DNA of 64,000 nt from Saururus chinensis (GCA_035235625.1 CP141150.1:25374756-25438755), one strand, 5' to 3'. Counted from the stretch's first letter, positions 35,210-45,915 are shown. Translations and numbers: made by a program. The notes: generated from the letters alone by a model not told the origin.

Positions 35210-35617
35210 CGCGAATTTCATCCTTCTGAAGGATGAAATTAGCTTTTAAGTTGATTTCGTCGTTCACAAGGACGAAATCATCTTTACGCTGATTTTGACC
35301 TTATTAATGACAAAATTCACTTAAATGCTGAAATCTTCGTCCAAAAATTGCAAGTGCGGGGATTTTGTCCTTGTGAAGGATGAAATCAGTCTAAAGAGGA
35401 TTTCATCCTTCTACTTCGTCCTTTAGAAGGACAAAATCAACTTAAAACTAATTTCGTCATTCTGAAGGACAAAATCAGAAAAAAATAAAACAACACCACA
35501 CAGGCGCCAGCGCTTGGCTAGCACCTACATGGCCAAAATAGACATGAGTTTGGGAAATATTTTTCTCTCTTCGTGATTTTGGTAATTATTTTTTAATATT
35601 ATTTAAATAATTTTCCC
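35210..35617. repeat. Right terminal inverted repeat of MULE 2
   Basis: Mirror of 30109-30480. The GC hairpin at 35502-35525 has arms AGGCGCCAGC and GCTAGCACCT, and five to six GATTTCGTCCTT/AAGGACGAAATC hairpin units lie between 35218 and 35480. It ends ATAATTTTCCC at 35617. Confidence 0.85.
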
Positions 35618-35677
35618 AATAAATAATATATCACATGGGAATTAGGAACATTTTTTTACTTCTATAAGTTCAAACAA

Positions 35678-35681
<4 letters not shown>

Positions 35682-35738
<57 letters not shown>
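35682..35738. repeat. (AT)n microsatellite
   Basis: About 28 uninterrupted AT units just outside the right target copy of MULE 2, within the hAT-like host element. Confidence 0.95.
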
Positions 35739-35744
<6 letters not shown>

Positions 35745-36318
35745 TTTCTATTCCATGTTAATAGTGTAGGTTTAGAAAATCAAAATCAATTAAAATTAGT
35801 TTATTTAATTTTTTAATCTAGACCTTGAATATGAGCAAGGTTAGAAATTGGGCTGAGATGTTAGGAGTTACTAATATATTATATTATTTAATGTTATAGT
35901 AGATACTAAATACAAAAACAAGCCAGCTCGCAAGCTAAAGCTAATAGACCCGACGTGAACTCAAAGGTGAAATTTCAAACTCTAAGTCAAATCAGCCTAA
36001 AGCTCGACTTAGCTCAGCTAGTTAGCACCCCTAGCTGGAAGCCAAGAAGGGCGTTAATAGAGACAAACAAGGCTGAAAATTACCCTAGCTGAGTTATGTG
36101 TGTCATCAGATCAAAATCCGATGGCCCACAAGGCCATGAATCACATTGACGTGTGTGACCCTATTCTCACACATACAGGATTGAAGAAATTGAGTTAATT
36201 TTGTTCAGATCCAACAACAAAAGGGGGCATGCAACCTAACTACCCCTTAGTTATTTGTGTCGTCCTATAGAAATTTGATGGCCCACAAGGCTGGGGCTCA
36301 CGTTGACGTGCGTTAGGC

Positions 36319-36978
36319 CAGTCTCACATAAACGGCATTTAAGAAATTAAATTAAATTTTATTGTAATTATTTTTATAACTTTATACATCGAATAACATA
36401 TTTTGTAGTTTAAATAACACATATTAAATCATATATATTATTTACGACGTATATGAGCTTACGTCTCAAATAAATAAGGTTATTTGTGACGTATACTCTT
36501 AAACGTCACAAATAACATATGTTGCTTGCGATGTTTAGTGTAAGCATCATAAATAATCATGTTAGTTGCAGTGTATACTCATATACGTCACAAAGATTAA
36601 TATATTCTATGTAATATATTTTATTCAAATTTAATAATATATTATTTAATATATAAATACAATATATATAATTATGAAAAAAAATTAAATTAATTTCTTT
36701 AGTCCTATTTGTGTAAGCCTAGTCTCACATAAACGGGACTGAAGAAATTAAATTAAAATTTTCATAATTAATTTATAGATTTATATATTAAATAATTTAT
36801 TTTCCAATTTAAATAACATATTTTAAATAAATTATATATTATTTGCGATCTATATGAGTATACATCGAAAATAAATAAGGTTATTTGCAACGTGTACTCT
36901 TAAATGTTGCAAGTAACATATGTTGTTTGCAACCTTTATTGTAAGCCTCGTGAATAATCATGTTAGTTGCAACTTATA

Positions 36979-37022
<44 letters not shown>

Positions 37023-37145
37023 AAATAATAAAAAATTCTATGTAATAAATTTTATATAAATTTAGTAATATTTTATTTAATATATAAATACAAGATATAT
37101 AATTATATAAAATAATTTAAATTAAATTCTTTAGTCTTGTTTGTG
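36319..37145. repeat. Tandem duplication of about 400 bp, rich in palindromes
   Basis: 36319-36715 and 36716-37145 align along most of their length. Each begins GTCTCACATAAACGG and carries three GACGTATA...-type inverted pairs; one in the first copy pairs GTTATTTGTGACG (about 36478) with CGTCACAAATAAC (about 36513). The second copy holds an AT microsatellite (36982-37019). Such sub-terminal GACG palindromes are common in plant CACTA-type elements, but I see neither CACTA tips nor a transposase. Confidence 0.65.
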
Positions 37146-37167
37146 TGAGTCTAGGCTTTGAGAGCTG

Positions 37168-38394
37168 CTAGATCAAGATGCAAAAGTGTAAGGGGTAAAA
37201 GGTCCTCTTCGATTGTAAAATGTCCCTCCCATTGTGATTTAAGTTCACATGTAGTTTCAAAGTTCTATATATGAGTGTAAAAGGTTTAAAATCATGTTTT
37301 TTTGTAAGGAGCCCAAGTTTCCCTAATACTTTCTTCAAGATATGCCACATGCAATACCTATCATGTGTGTTACATGAAACTATGATGCGTCTCCGGAAAT
37401 GCTCTCACAATTGCAGCAGTAATTTCATGATATTGATCAGTGACCATAATAGTTGATGGACAACTTGAGATTGCTTCATTCCATTTTTTCAATAACCACA
37501 CAAAGGAGTCAGTCTTCTTATCATTAAGAAATCCACATGCAACCAAACAACCCAAACTCCTCATGTTTAATTCCTATAAAAGTTGCAAATATCAAGCTAT
37601 AATCATTTGTATCATGTTGTATAAAAATAACATCCCTAAAATGATGGTAGGCCTTTCTTGCAAGACCATGCATGAACCTCTTTTGTTCATCCATCTCTAC
37701 ATCATAATAGAAAGAAGGATTCATCTCTTTCATATTTGTAAGATGTTTTATCAAAAAGTCTACATCATGAGTTTTTCTTTCCTTCTTCATTGCACTAATT
37801 TCATTGCATATATCTTTCTCAATATATCAAATATTTTGAAAACCACATGATTGTATTTCTAAAACTGGCATATGTTGTTATGTCTGAATGTTGTCTTGAT
37901 CAAAAGTCTCTAATTAGCTCCTATGCATAGAATTGACTTCCCAGTGATTTTTCAAAAGGTGGACTTTGTGAGGAATGTGCATGATGTGAATGTGTTCTTC
38001 CACAATATTTGTTACTATATATTTTCTACTATCATCTAACTTAACCCTTAATAAAGTAGGACACCCATCTCATATGATAGGACACTTCATTTTAATTTGC
38101 ACCACTATTAGCATCTTCTTGTTTTTGAACATAACGGCCAGATCATTGACACACAAATCTCTTTGAATCCAAAAATATTTCAGTTTCATTCTTCTTATAT
38201 GGACAAGAACTTTTATGCATGCTAAAACCCGTAATTTAAGCATATATAGTGTAGAATACCTCAACTTCTTGCAATGATTTAAAACTTTTCACAAGAGTTG
38301 GTTTGGAGCTCTTGGGCACATCGGGATACATTAATTTCATTTGTTCAGGGTAAGGCATATTTGATTTGGGGGAAGATCCCTTGCCCCATTCCAT
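37168..38394 (-). pseudogene. FAR1/FHY3-family fragment
   Basis: The frame opens MEWGKGSSPKSNMPYPEQMK (38394 onwards) and soon reaches SFKSLQEVEVFYTIYA with a stop, the start of a FAR1 DNA-binding domain. After a degraded stretch, 37790-37524 reads LTNMKEMNPSFYYDVEMDEQ, and 37564-37370 reads FLNDKKTDSFVWLLKKWNEA and TDQYHEITAAIVRAFPE. 37350-37168 continues WHILKKVLGKLG. These are pieces of the MULE-type transposase domain of FAR1-related factors. The SWIM region is missing. Several stops and frameshifts make it a pseudogene, facing away from the related frame at 40443. Confidence 0.75.
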
Positions 38395-40442
38395 TTAATT
38401 ACATTGTTTTAATTTGAAAAATCAATTATATGTAGGCTATATCAAAGAAAATTAGACAATGAGATGTGCTTTTATGCTACTACTAAACTTATTTCTTTTC
38501 TACCTTAAACTAATAACATAATTAATGATACAAATGAATGATGTTAAGAGATCTACTTTATGATAAATATGCCCAAATATCGTATACTAAAAAATTATAG
38601 AACATCATAAAAAGTTAGCAACAATATTAATAATCAAATATCATAGACATAAGCCATTCTTTCTACCATTAGAAAGATGATGGTAGCTTCTAAAACATCA
38701 ATTATCAAATGAAGCTTATGATATAAAGTGGCAAGTAGCAATGCATGGCAGAGGAGAACATGTGCAACACTTATATGTATGTATATATATAGAGAGAGAA
38801 ATGATACAGTCCGCCGTCGGTTTTAATCCGCCACATCTGCCAGTGTCTTCGTGACCCTCAATTCCTCATCAAATGGCACTCTATTGTGCAGTGGAAACAA
38901 CCAATTATATAGTTTTTATCATTTCCCTATCTTACTCATCCCTCAACCCGTCCCCTTCCCTATTCCCCCGATCCAGCCAGATGAATCGGAGGGGAACGCC
39001 TCACTACCCAGCCCCACCCCACTCCAGTGCCTCTCCAACCACAAGAGGGCGTCTGACCCCTCCCTCAACCCATCCCCTTCCCTATTCCCCCGATCCAGCA
39101 GCCGGAGAATCGGAGGGGAACTCCTCACTGCCAAGCCCTGCACCACCCCAATTCCTCTCCGACCAGATGAGGGCTGCTGACCAGAGTCGTCGCCAAGTAG
39201 AAGTTCCGGCATCGAATGGTCTGCCAAGGAATTCTCCGGCTACCGGGAAGCCTGGGCTACATCGACTTTTGATATGCAACAGAGATTGGCTACATTGACC
39301 TCTGCCACTATTTTGGTGGCATCTAGTCCTCTTTTTCATATATTACTCCTTCTGCTGTTTACCAAGTAATTTTTGCTAATGCATCCCATTTCCAATGATC
39401 ATCTTTTTTCCCCCTTTCTATATATGCTTATAAAGATGAGATTTTTCAAAATTAGTGGTGGTGGGGCCATGACTTGCATGCATGTTTGGAAAGTTTCTTC
39501 TTACAATGTGATTAGTTTGAGATGTTTTTTGTTAAAAAAAGGAAGTTTCCTTGTACGGTTTCTTGGTTCTAGATTTAATAAAGTTTGTATTCAAGAAAAG
39601 CTTTTCAATTTGTAGGTCTGAATGTGTCTCCTCTATTTTTAAATTTTGTTATCTGAAATGTCTATTTGATTAGTTACAAAATGTGGGTTTTACTATCATG
39701 TATTAAATCTCCATTTTTAATAATGATTTTGATTTAGTGATGGATTAATGGATTGATAGCAATTGAAGAATGGGTTGAGTAACATGGAGGGATAGACCAA
39801 GGAAGAATGTGCTTGAGAAGAAAGAAATATAGTATGATACTTATTAAGAAGATGCAGCTTGTCCCTTGTGCTTGATCTATTTCCATTCTTATTAGTGCCA
39901 GCATTTCTTCTTCACAAATTATTCTGATAAAGTTCCACTTCAATTATAAGAATAAAATTGTTGAATGTCTACTAATTTTTTTTTAAGAATTATTAAAACC
40001 CATTATAACATCATCTCCATTTGTTTTGTTTCAAGTGTCATTTGAATTTCACATGTCATGAAGCAGCTAGTGTTGATGATTGGGTGATGTCCATTTTTCC
40101 TTTTACCGATGTCTAATTATTTATTTGAAGTCAAGAGGCATTTAAGCTTGTCACCACTCAATCTTCTTACTCATAATTAATTTCCAAGAGACTATTTGGT
40201 GTGTCTGATATCACTATGTGATGTATAGTCATATTTCAATTATATTATTTAAATAGGCTGATTTAATTATAACTGTTTATTGATTGTCATCTAGCTCTAT
40301 TTACAATGATGTGATTTGTGTCAATTACCACTTTATTGTTTTTAGTAGTTAAATTTTTAAGAATGTCTTATATCATTGCGTTCCTTATGTTAATTATTTT
40401 AAAAACTGAAATGAGATGTTTATTTAGTAGGGTTCTATAAAC
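38395..40442. other. Region between two FAR1-like sequences; possible 5' part of the right one
   Basis: 38395-38810 is AT-rich without a gene. 38830-39310 is GC-rich, with a tandem duplication of about 120 bp (38940-39060 and 39062-39182, both containing CCCGATCCAGC and CGGAGGGGAAC) and overlapping Pro/Ser-rich frames on both strands. It could be the first exon or promoter of the FAR1-like gene at 40443; this is a guess. 39310-40442 is AT-rich and intron-like. Confidence 0.4.
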
Positions 40443-42353
40443 ATGGATAATCTGAAGTACAAGTCTCCTGCCAAGGGAAAAACCTTATATGTCCCACCAG
40501 TTGACAATGAACTAAGACCTGTCATTGGAATGTCATTTAAATCATTAGATGATGTACATATGTTTTATAATAGGTATGCCAAGAATGCGGGGTTTAGCAT
40601 CCGTAAGAATAGTTTGCATTTGGACAAGGTAACCAAAGAAGTAATTGGAAAATCATGGTGTTGTTTCAAAGAAGGAGAGACTATTTTAAATCAATATACC
40701 AAACAAGATGGAGAAGAAACATGTTTGAAGGAAAAAGGGAAGAGGAAAGTTTATCAAATTGTGAGGGAGCAATGTCCTGCTTACTTGAGAGTTTCTAAAG
40801 GACAAGATGGGAAATATAAAATAACTAGGTTTGTGGAGGAGCATAGTCATTTATGTACATCACCTAGGAAAGTACATCATTTGAGATCACACAAAGAGGT
40901 ATCGGAAGCACAAAAGGCTTTATTCAAAACTTGTAGTGAGGCCAATATAAAAACTTCACATTTCATGAGTATGCTTGAAATTGAAACTGGCGGTCCTTCT
41001 AATGTTGGGTTTATTGAGAAAGATATTAGAAATTATGTGTCCCTAACAAGAAAAGAAAAGAAAGATTTTGATGCACATGATCTTCTGTGTCATTTTGAGG
41101 AGTTAAAGGAAATGAACAAATCATTTTATTATGCAAATGAAGTTGATGAAAATGATAAATTCATTTGTTGTTTTTGGGCTGATGGACTTTGTAGGCATGA
41201 CTATCACTTATTTGGGGATGTTGTTGTTTTTGACACCACCTATGACACAAATCAATATTGCTTGATTTTTGCCCCATTTACGGGTGTTAATCACCACAAG
41301 CAATCAATTAGTTTTGGGTGTGGATTTATAAAATATGAAAAAAGTGAATCTTTTGTGTGGTTATTTGAGAAGTTCTTAGATTGCATGTGTAATAAACACC
41401 CAAGATCAATTATTACAGATCAAGATGTAGCCATGTGAAATGCAATTGGAAAAGTCTTCCCTCAAGCTTATCATAGATTTTGCATGTAGCATATTTTAAA
41501 AAAAGAAGTAGAAAAATTAAGTGCCACTACCCATAGGGATTCATTTAGAAAGTCATTTCATTCATGTATATGGGATTCAGACACACTAGAAAATTTTGAG
41601 GGAAAATGGAAGGAGATAATGGTGGAACATAACTTAGAAGACAATGAATGGAATTGTTCGTTGTATGAAATTTGATAGAAATTGATTCCTGCTTTCTCTA
41701 GACATGTTTTTTTGGCTGGCATTAGGACCACTCAACGTAGTGAAAGCATTAATTCTTTCTTAGATAAATATGTGAATAAGAAAAATACTTTGATGGAATT
41801 CATTCAGCGGTATGAGAGCGGTGTTAAAAGACGCAGGCACAATGAATTGACTGCTGATTTTAAATCTCAAATAACTAAGCCAAATTCTATTACTCCCTTC
41901 AATATTGAGAGACAAATGGGTGAATGATATAGTTGACATATTTTTACCAACAAGTTTCAGCCCGAATTGAAGGAAAGTACATATTGTCTTTCAAGATTTA
42001 AAAGAAGTAATGGACCTTCAATTTTTTATGAAATCACAAGGCCCAGAGATGTTAGAGCCACTAAGGAGGTTGAGTTTTTTGTGGCTCATGGATATGCACT
42101 ATGTTCTTGTAAGATGTTTGAGTCATAAGGGATTCCATGTGGGCATATTTTTCTTGTCCTGAGGAACAATGACATTGATAATTTACCTAGTAAATTGATT
42201 TTAAAAAGATGGACTATGGCCATAACAAAAGAATTTGTGTGTGATGAAACTGGAATGCAACTTGGTGGAGAGTTTGAGAAAGTGCCAGAACTTTTGGGCA
42301 CAAAAAGAAGGCTTCAATCTATTATAAATGAGTGGTGCGAAATAGCAGCTTGA
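40443..42353 (+). pseudogene. FAR1/FHY3-family gene, single frame with seven stop codons
   Basis: FAR1-related factors descend from MULE transposases and act as nuclear transcription regulators. One frame of 637 codons runs without a frameshift. Codons 30-125 form the FAR1 DNA-binding domain (GMSFKSLDDVHMFYNRYAKN...CPAYLRVS...HSHLC). Codons 220-335 and beyond form the transposase-like domain (FGDVVVFDTTYDTNQYCLIF). A SWIM finger is near 42100 (CSCKMFES-stop-GIPCGHIF). Stops are at 41436, 41487, 41673, 41676, 41925, 41934 and 42126. The first 331 codons are uninterrupted, so a truncated DNA-binding protein could in principle be made. Confidence 0.85.
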
Positions 42354-43150
42354 TGTCCAAGAGGAGTGACTGAAATTGCTTCATGTACTCCCTGACCATC
42401 CCTGTCTACCTCAATTTCCTGAGAGAGTCTCGTGCAACCCACGTGTTGTTAATGGGGAGGAACTGCTCCCTGAGTTCTTTCTTCATCATCACCCAAGTCT
42501 AGATAGGAGGACACCCAGCAGTAGTGTCGTCTTCCAGCTTGGTTTGCCACCAATGCTTGGCATCTCCCGAGAGATACAAGCTCGTCACCATGACCTTCTC
42601 TTCGTCCGGGGTATAGGTGATCGCAAAGAACTGCTCCATGTCCCAAACAAAGTTCTCGATATCCTTAGCACTCCATGAGCCATAGTAGGATTTCGGTTCA
42701 GGCACCTTCGCTTTCTTCACAGACTACACCATTGTGCCTCCATCCCTAAAGGTGCCGAGTTCAAAACAGCCCGCTCAAGGAGAGCTATTTTGTCCGTCAT
42801 CTTTTGAACCTTCCCTTCAGTTTCGGTCCTCAAGTCGTACAACTTATCCTTCAAGTAGTATGTAGTGGCTGCCATGTCCGCAGCCAGAGAATTGAATCGG
42901 GTAGCACTTCCTGTAGTTGAGCTCATGTGTAGGTTATAGCAAAACTGAGCGACCTCCAACAAGTCGACCCAATTTTTCTAGTTTGCTGTGACAAAGTGGC
43001 ATAAATACTTCTCCAAGATACCATTCACCCGCTCCATTTGCCTATCCGTATGAGGGTGATTGCTGGTCGAAAAGTTAAGCTGAGTGCCTAACATCTCGAA
43101 TAGGTGAGTCCAAAATCTGCCTGTGAAGCGAGTGTCGATATCTCTCTTGC
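42354..43150 (-). pseudogene. Rearranged Ty3/gypsy fragment: integrase joined to gag
   Basis: Reading leftwards, 43142-42902 is integrase core (DTRFTGRFWTHLFEMLGTQL, NHPHTDRQMERVNGILEKYL, then WVDLLEVAQFCYNLHMSS) with one TAG in place of a likely CAG. Near 42905 it passes directly into gag. The gag part has an N-terminal coiled segment (LKDKLYDLRTETEGKVQKMT) and, after a frame break near 42720, a Retrotrans_gag core (YYGSWSAKDIENFVWDMEQF, YLSGDAKHWWQTKLEDD) ending at LLLDIK beside the FAR1-like stop. Gag should precede integrase, so this is a recombinant or deletion join between two copies. Confidence 0.8.
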
Positions 43151-43479
43151 GGGAGCTCCCCCCTCCGCCACCCACCTCCCAGAGCTGTGGTTATGTCATC
43201 CACCAATATATAACCTTTCTTCTCGTGGGTTCTCCATGGTCACCTGATTAGAAGAACTCCTGCACTCTCCTTTGTCATGTCCATCACTGGGGAACGATTG
43301 GGCTCCTCTACGACTGGTTAAAGGGCCTCCCAATCTTCCACAACCCCCCGGCATGATCAATACCTTCAAATCTTGCAAGTTGCCTATCCTCTTGGGCTGT
43401 GGATTGTTGTCACTCTGGAATTCCCCCTCGTCTTCCTGGGTCAGATTGACCACCGGTGACCAACTCGACTCCTCCCCAA
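43151..43479. other. Unassigned GC-rich sequence left of the hAT MITE
   Basis: Frames exist on both strands (85 codons at 43196-43453 on minus), none recognised. Phrases such as ATTGACCACCGGTGACCAAC recur in diverged form at 44000-44030, hinting at old tandem repeats. Confidence 0.4.
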
Positions 43480-43835
43480 TAGGGATGCCACTCGGGTCGG
43501 GTAAATGGTAAACCCGACCCGACCCGACCCTAATGGGTCAGGTTTGGTTTTCAAAAATAACCCTAATGGGTCGGGTCGGGTTTTAGTGATCCAACCCGAC
43601 CCGACCCGAATATAAATATAAATATAAAACTTATATTTTTTATATATTTTTTAATATTATTTTTTTAAAAAAATTGAAAAAAAATAAAAAAATAATATAA
43701 AAATTATTTTTTTAATCTATTTGGGTCAAATGGGTCGGGTTCGAGTTAGGTCGAGTTTGGGTCACATCTTTGTGATGTGGGTTCGGGTTCGGGTTTGGCG
43801 AAACCTGACCCGAACCCGACCCGGTGGCATCACTA
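43480..43835. mobile_element. hAT-type MITE with perfect 8-bp target duplication
   Basis: The 356 bp element starts TAGGGATGCCACTCGGGTCG and ends, inverted, TAGTGATGCCACCGGGTCGG. CTCCCCAA flanks it on both sides (43472-43479 and 43836-43843). The ends carry runs of GGGTCGGGT and its complement; the middle is AT-rich. The terminal motif and 8-bp duplication are diagnostic of hAT elements. It has no coding capacity. Confidence 0.92.
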
Positions 43836-43843
43836 CTCCCCAA

Positions 43844-44845
43844 ACCATTTTAGAGGCTTCTCTATCTCGGATCACCTCCCATGCCAGCGGTACCCCCTCC
43901 TGCCACCCTTCGGCGAATGAGCACGCTTGACTCTGGAGTCCAACCATCTCCTCCACTCACCTTCTCTATCGTTTAGAAATCCTCCCTCACATTCCTAAGT
44001 CAGCTTGGCTACCATAGACCAACCAGCGTCCTCCAATCCATTTCAATGGCTTCCTAATCTTGGACCTGCACTGCGATGTTGTTCGTACAACCTCCCCCAC
44101 TTCAGATCGGCTACCGAGCCTTCCCAGTATCAAACTTGTCACCGTTAAAAACCAAGTCTTTCTGACTATGTCGAAACTTGCATTTCATAATGTTCCATCG
44201 GCCGACGGAATCCAAAATAATCACCTCTAGCCCACCAGAGTTAGTGTTGTTCCTCTCTCGCTTTGTAGAGTAATTAAAATATGCCAATACAACTCCTGGG
44301 GGATGAGCAGACAACTCTGACTTCCGTCCATATTCGAGACCTTGATCAGCTTCTGCCTGAGCTCTTGAAGTAGGCTCCCCTCGAACCAAGCGTGATCCTC
44401 CACCCACGACCAAGACTTCCGAGTTAGGCAGTAGGCTGAAGACGACAGAGACCACCGAGCTGAAATTGAGGACAAAGATGACTGAGGCCGCCGAGCTGGG
44501 TTGGAGGTAGAAGATTTCCGCTACAGGAAAAGTACTACTTCTTCTTCGTCTTCTTGTCTGTCCCCCCTAGGTGGGTCATCCCAGAAGTAGAGATGGGCAT
44601 GGCTTTCTTCCCCATGGGTTAGAAGCAAGAGGGAAAGTAGGAATGTGCTGGCCTTGCCGGCAGAGGGAGACACGGAGGTGGAGGGGAGTTGCTCAGGCGC
44701 GAGCTTGTTGGCTTCGTAGGTCCGAAGCGGACAACACATGGAGGTGGCTATACCGGTGAAGGTGGAGGAGTAGCTCCCTACAACTCCCTGAAGCAGACCT
44801 TCGCCAGAAGGTATTTCTATTTTTTTATTTTGATGTTTTGCCTCA
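43844..44845. other. Unassigned GC-rich sequence right of the hAT MITE
   Basis: Continues the host sequence of the MITE. Frames of 72-114 codons occur on both strands (for example 44111-44455 on minus) without recognised domains. Confidence 0.4.
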
Positions 44846-45700
44846 TCATTTCTGATATTGATAGCCCATTTGAGCTTTGTGGCCTAACTTTTGAATGATG
44901 AATAGAGAAAGAGAGGCAATGTAAGACGAAAGAAGCACCTGAGCAATGTCCGCAATGGTTACGAGCATACTCTCTGCCACCACAACCCAGCCAGAATCTG
45001 CCAGCATGGAGTATTCCCACCCACTTATATGGTAGTGCAACCCAATCACATAGGGATAAAGCCATCCACAACGTCCAACACTGTCTCCATATCTCTCAGT
45101 CTTGGATACCCACATCAGCCTATTGGCCCGGTTCTGATCCTTGAAGGGGTTCTTGAGTCCGAGACCAGAAGAAGCCAGAGCTTCAACTGTCTGAGCTTCT
45201 CCAGAGAAGAAGCTAGCTCTACTTGGAGTAGTGAAGGATAGAGTAGTGAAGGAGTCGTCCGGAAGGGCATCAACGTCGAAGCAAAAGGAGGAGGAGGATA
45301 AATCGGCGTCGCCATCTTCATCGAATCCAAGGGGCCAGGTGAGGGGAAGGTGGGGGTGCCGAAGGAAGAGGGACTTGGCCTCAAGGGTGGCGGTGTGGAG
45401 GAGGTGGTGTTGGGCGATGTGGAAGTAGCCCAATTGGGTGGCAGTGAAGAGAAGTTGATCGGGCAAATGGGCTGACGGGAGGATGGAGACGAGAGGTGGG
45501 CAATAGTAGTTGTTGACTGTTGAGGCGGAGGGAGAGTTGTGGCAGAAGGAGGGCAAGTAGGCGAAGAATTTTTTTTGGCCCGGAACTCTATAAGTTAAGT
45601 GCACTTGTCTAGTTAATTGCAATGACCCATAAGCGTTGGATGTCAACGGATAGTTAAGATTTATTTTGGGCGTATATATACAATATAAGCTTGGGCTCAT
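44846..45700 (-). CDS. Unrecognised frame of 284 codons
   Basis: I do not recognise this protein. The middle, about codons 100-185, has the look of real coding sequence: an acidic, Ser/Phe-rich stretch (FDEDGDADLSSSSFCFDVDA) followed by SGLGLKNPFKDQNRANRLMW. The other two frames on this strand are broken or low-complexity. The first 60 codons and the last 60 look less protein-like. GT-containing sites near 45110 and an AG-G junction near 44940 would allow introns. It may be a host gene, a captured gene fragment, or a chance frame in GC-rich DNA. Confidence 0.35.
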   Translation of the reverse strand: MSPSLYCIYTPKINLNYPLTSNAYGSLQLTRQVHLTYRVPGQKKFFAYLPSFCHNSPSASTVNNYYCPPLVSILPSAHLPDQLLFTATQLGYFHIAQHHLLHTATLEAKSLFLRHPHLPLTWPLGFDEDGDADLSSSSFCFDVDALPDDSFTTLSFTTPSRASFFSGEAQTVEALASSGLGLKNPFKDQNRANRLMWVSKTERYGDSVGRCGWLYPYVIGLHYHISGWEYSMLADSGWVVVAESMLVTIADIAQVLLSSYIASLSLFIIQKLGHKAQMGYQYQK

Positions 45701-45735
45701 AATAACTTTATATATATATATATATATGGAAAAAA

Positions 45736-45915
45736 TTTATATGAGCTCGGGCTCATACACGCCTACATGAGCCCGGGTTTTATTGACCGTCGGATTTACA
45801 TCCAGCTGGGCTATTTGATTTACATCTGGCAGCTCATAATACTCATAGGTTTAAATTTGACGGCCCATAAAGCCCGGGCTCATGTAGGCGTATATGAGCC
45901 CGAGCTCATATAAAT
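45736..45915. repeat. Palindromic MITE of about 180 bp
   Basis: The left arm (TTTATATGAGCTCGGGCTCA... to about 45784) and right arm (about 45868-45915) are near-perfect inverted copies of roughly 48 bp, sharing CGCCTACATGAGCCCGGG. It sits between two short TA runs (about 45705-45727 and 45919-45943), so a TA-type target is possible. The superfamily is not assigned. Confidence 0.75.

Larger units (their letters stand above)
30109..35617 (-). mobile_element. MULE 2: full-length Mutator-like element with transposase and PMD genes
   Basis: The 5509 bp element has inverted repeats of about 400 bp (30109-30480 and 35210-35617), beginning GGGAAAAATATTTAAATAAT and, inverted, GGGAAAATTATTTAAATAAT. 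A perfect 9-bp duplication AATAAATAA flanks it. Inside, on minus, lie a MuDR-type transposase (about 34152-31334) and a PMD gene (about 31034-30463), both decayed. Ends and target are still readable, so the copy is younger than MULE 1 and MULE 3, but it could move only with a transposase from elsewhere. Confidence 0.92.
29862..36033. mobile_element. hAT-like element split by MULE 2
   Basis: The ends are TAAGGTTGCTAA (29862) and, inverted, TAGGGGTGCTAA (36033), agreeing at 10 of 12 positions and resembling plant hAT tips. The flanking 8-mers are ACTGGAAT (29854-29861) and GCTGGAAG (36034-36041), sharing CTGGAA. Both flanks carry GACTTGACTC/AGCTCGACTTAGCTC-type repeats. Removing MULE 2 and one copy of its target leaves about 655 bp without coding capacity. 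Confidence 0.6.

Noticed and set aside
38851..39298. Pro/Ser-rich frames as a new protein
   Set aside because: The frames come from a 120 bp tandem duplication and are open in several phases at once, so coding is not supported; they are noted only as a possible 5' region.
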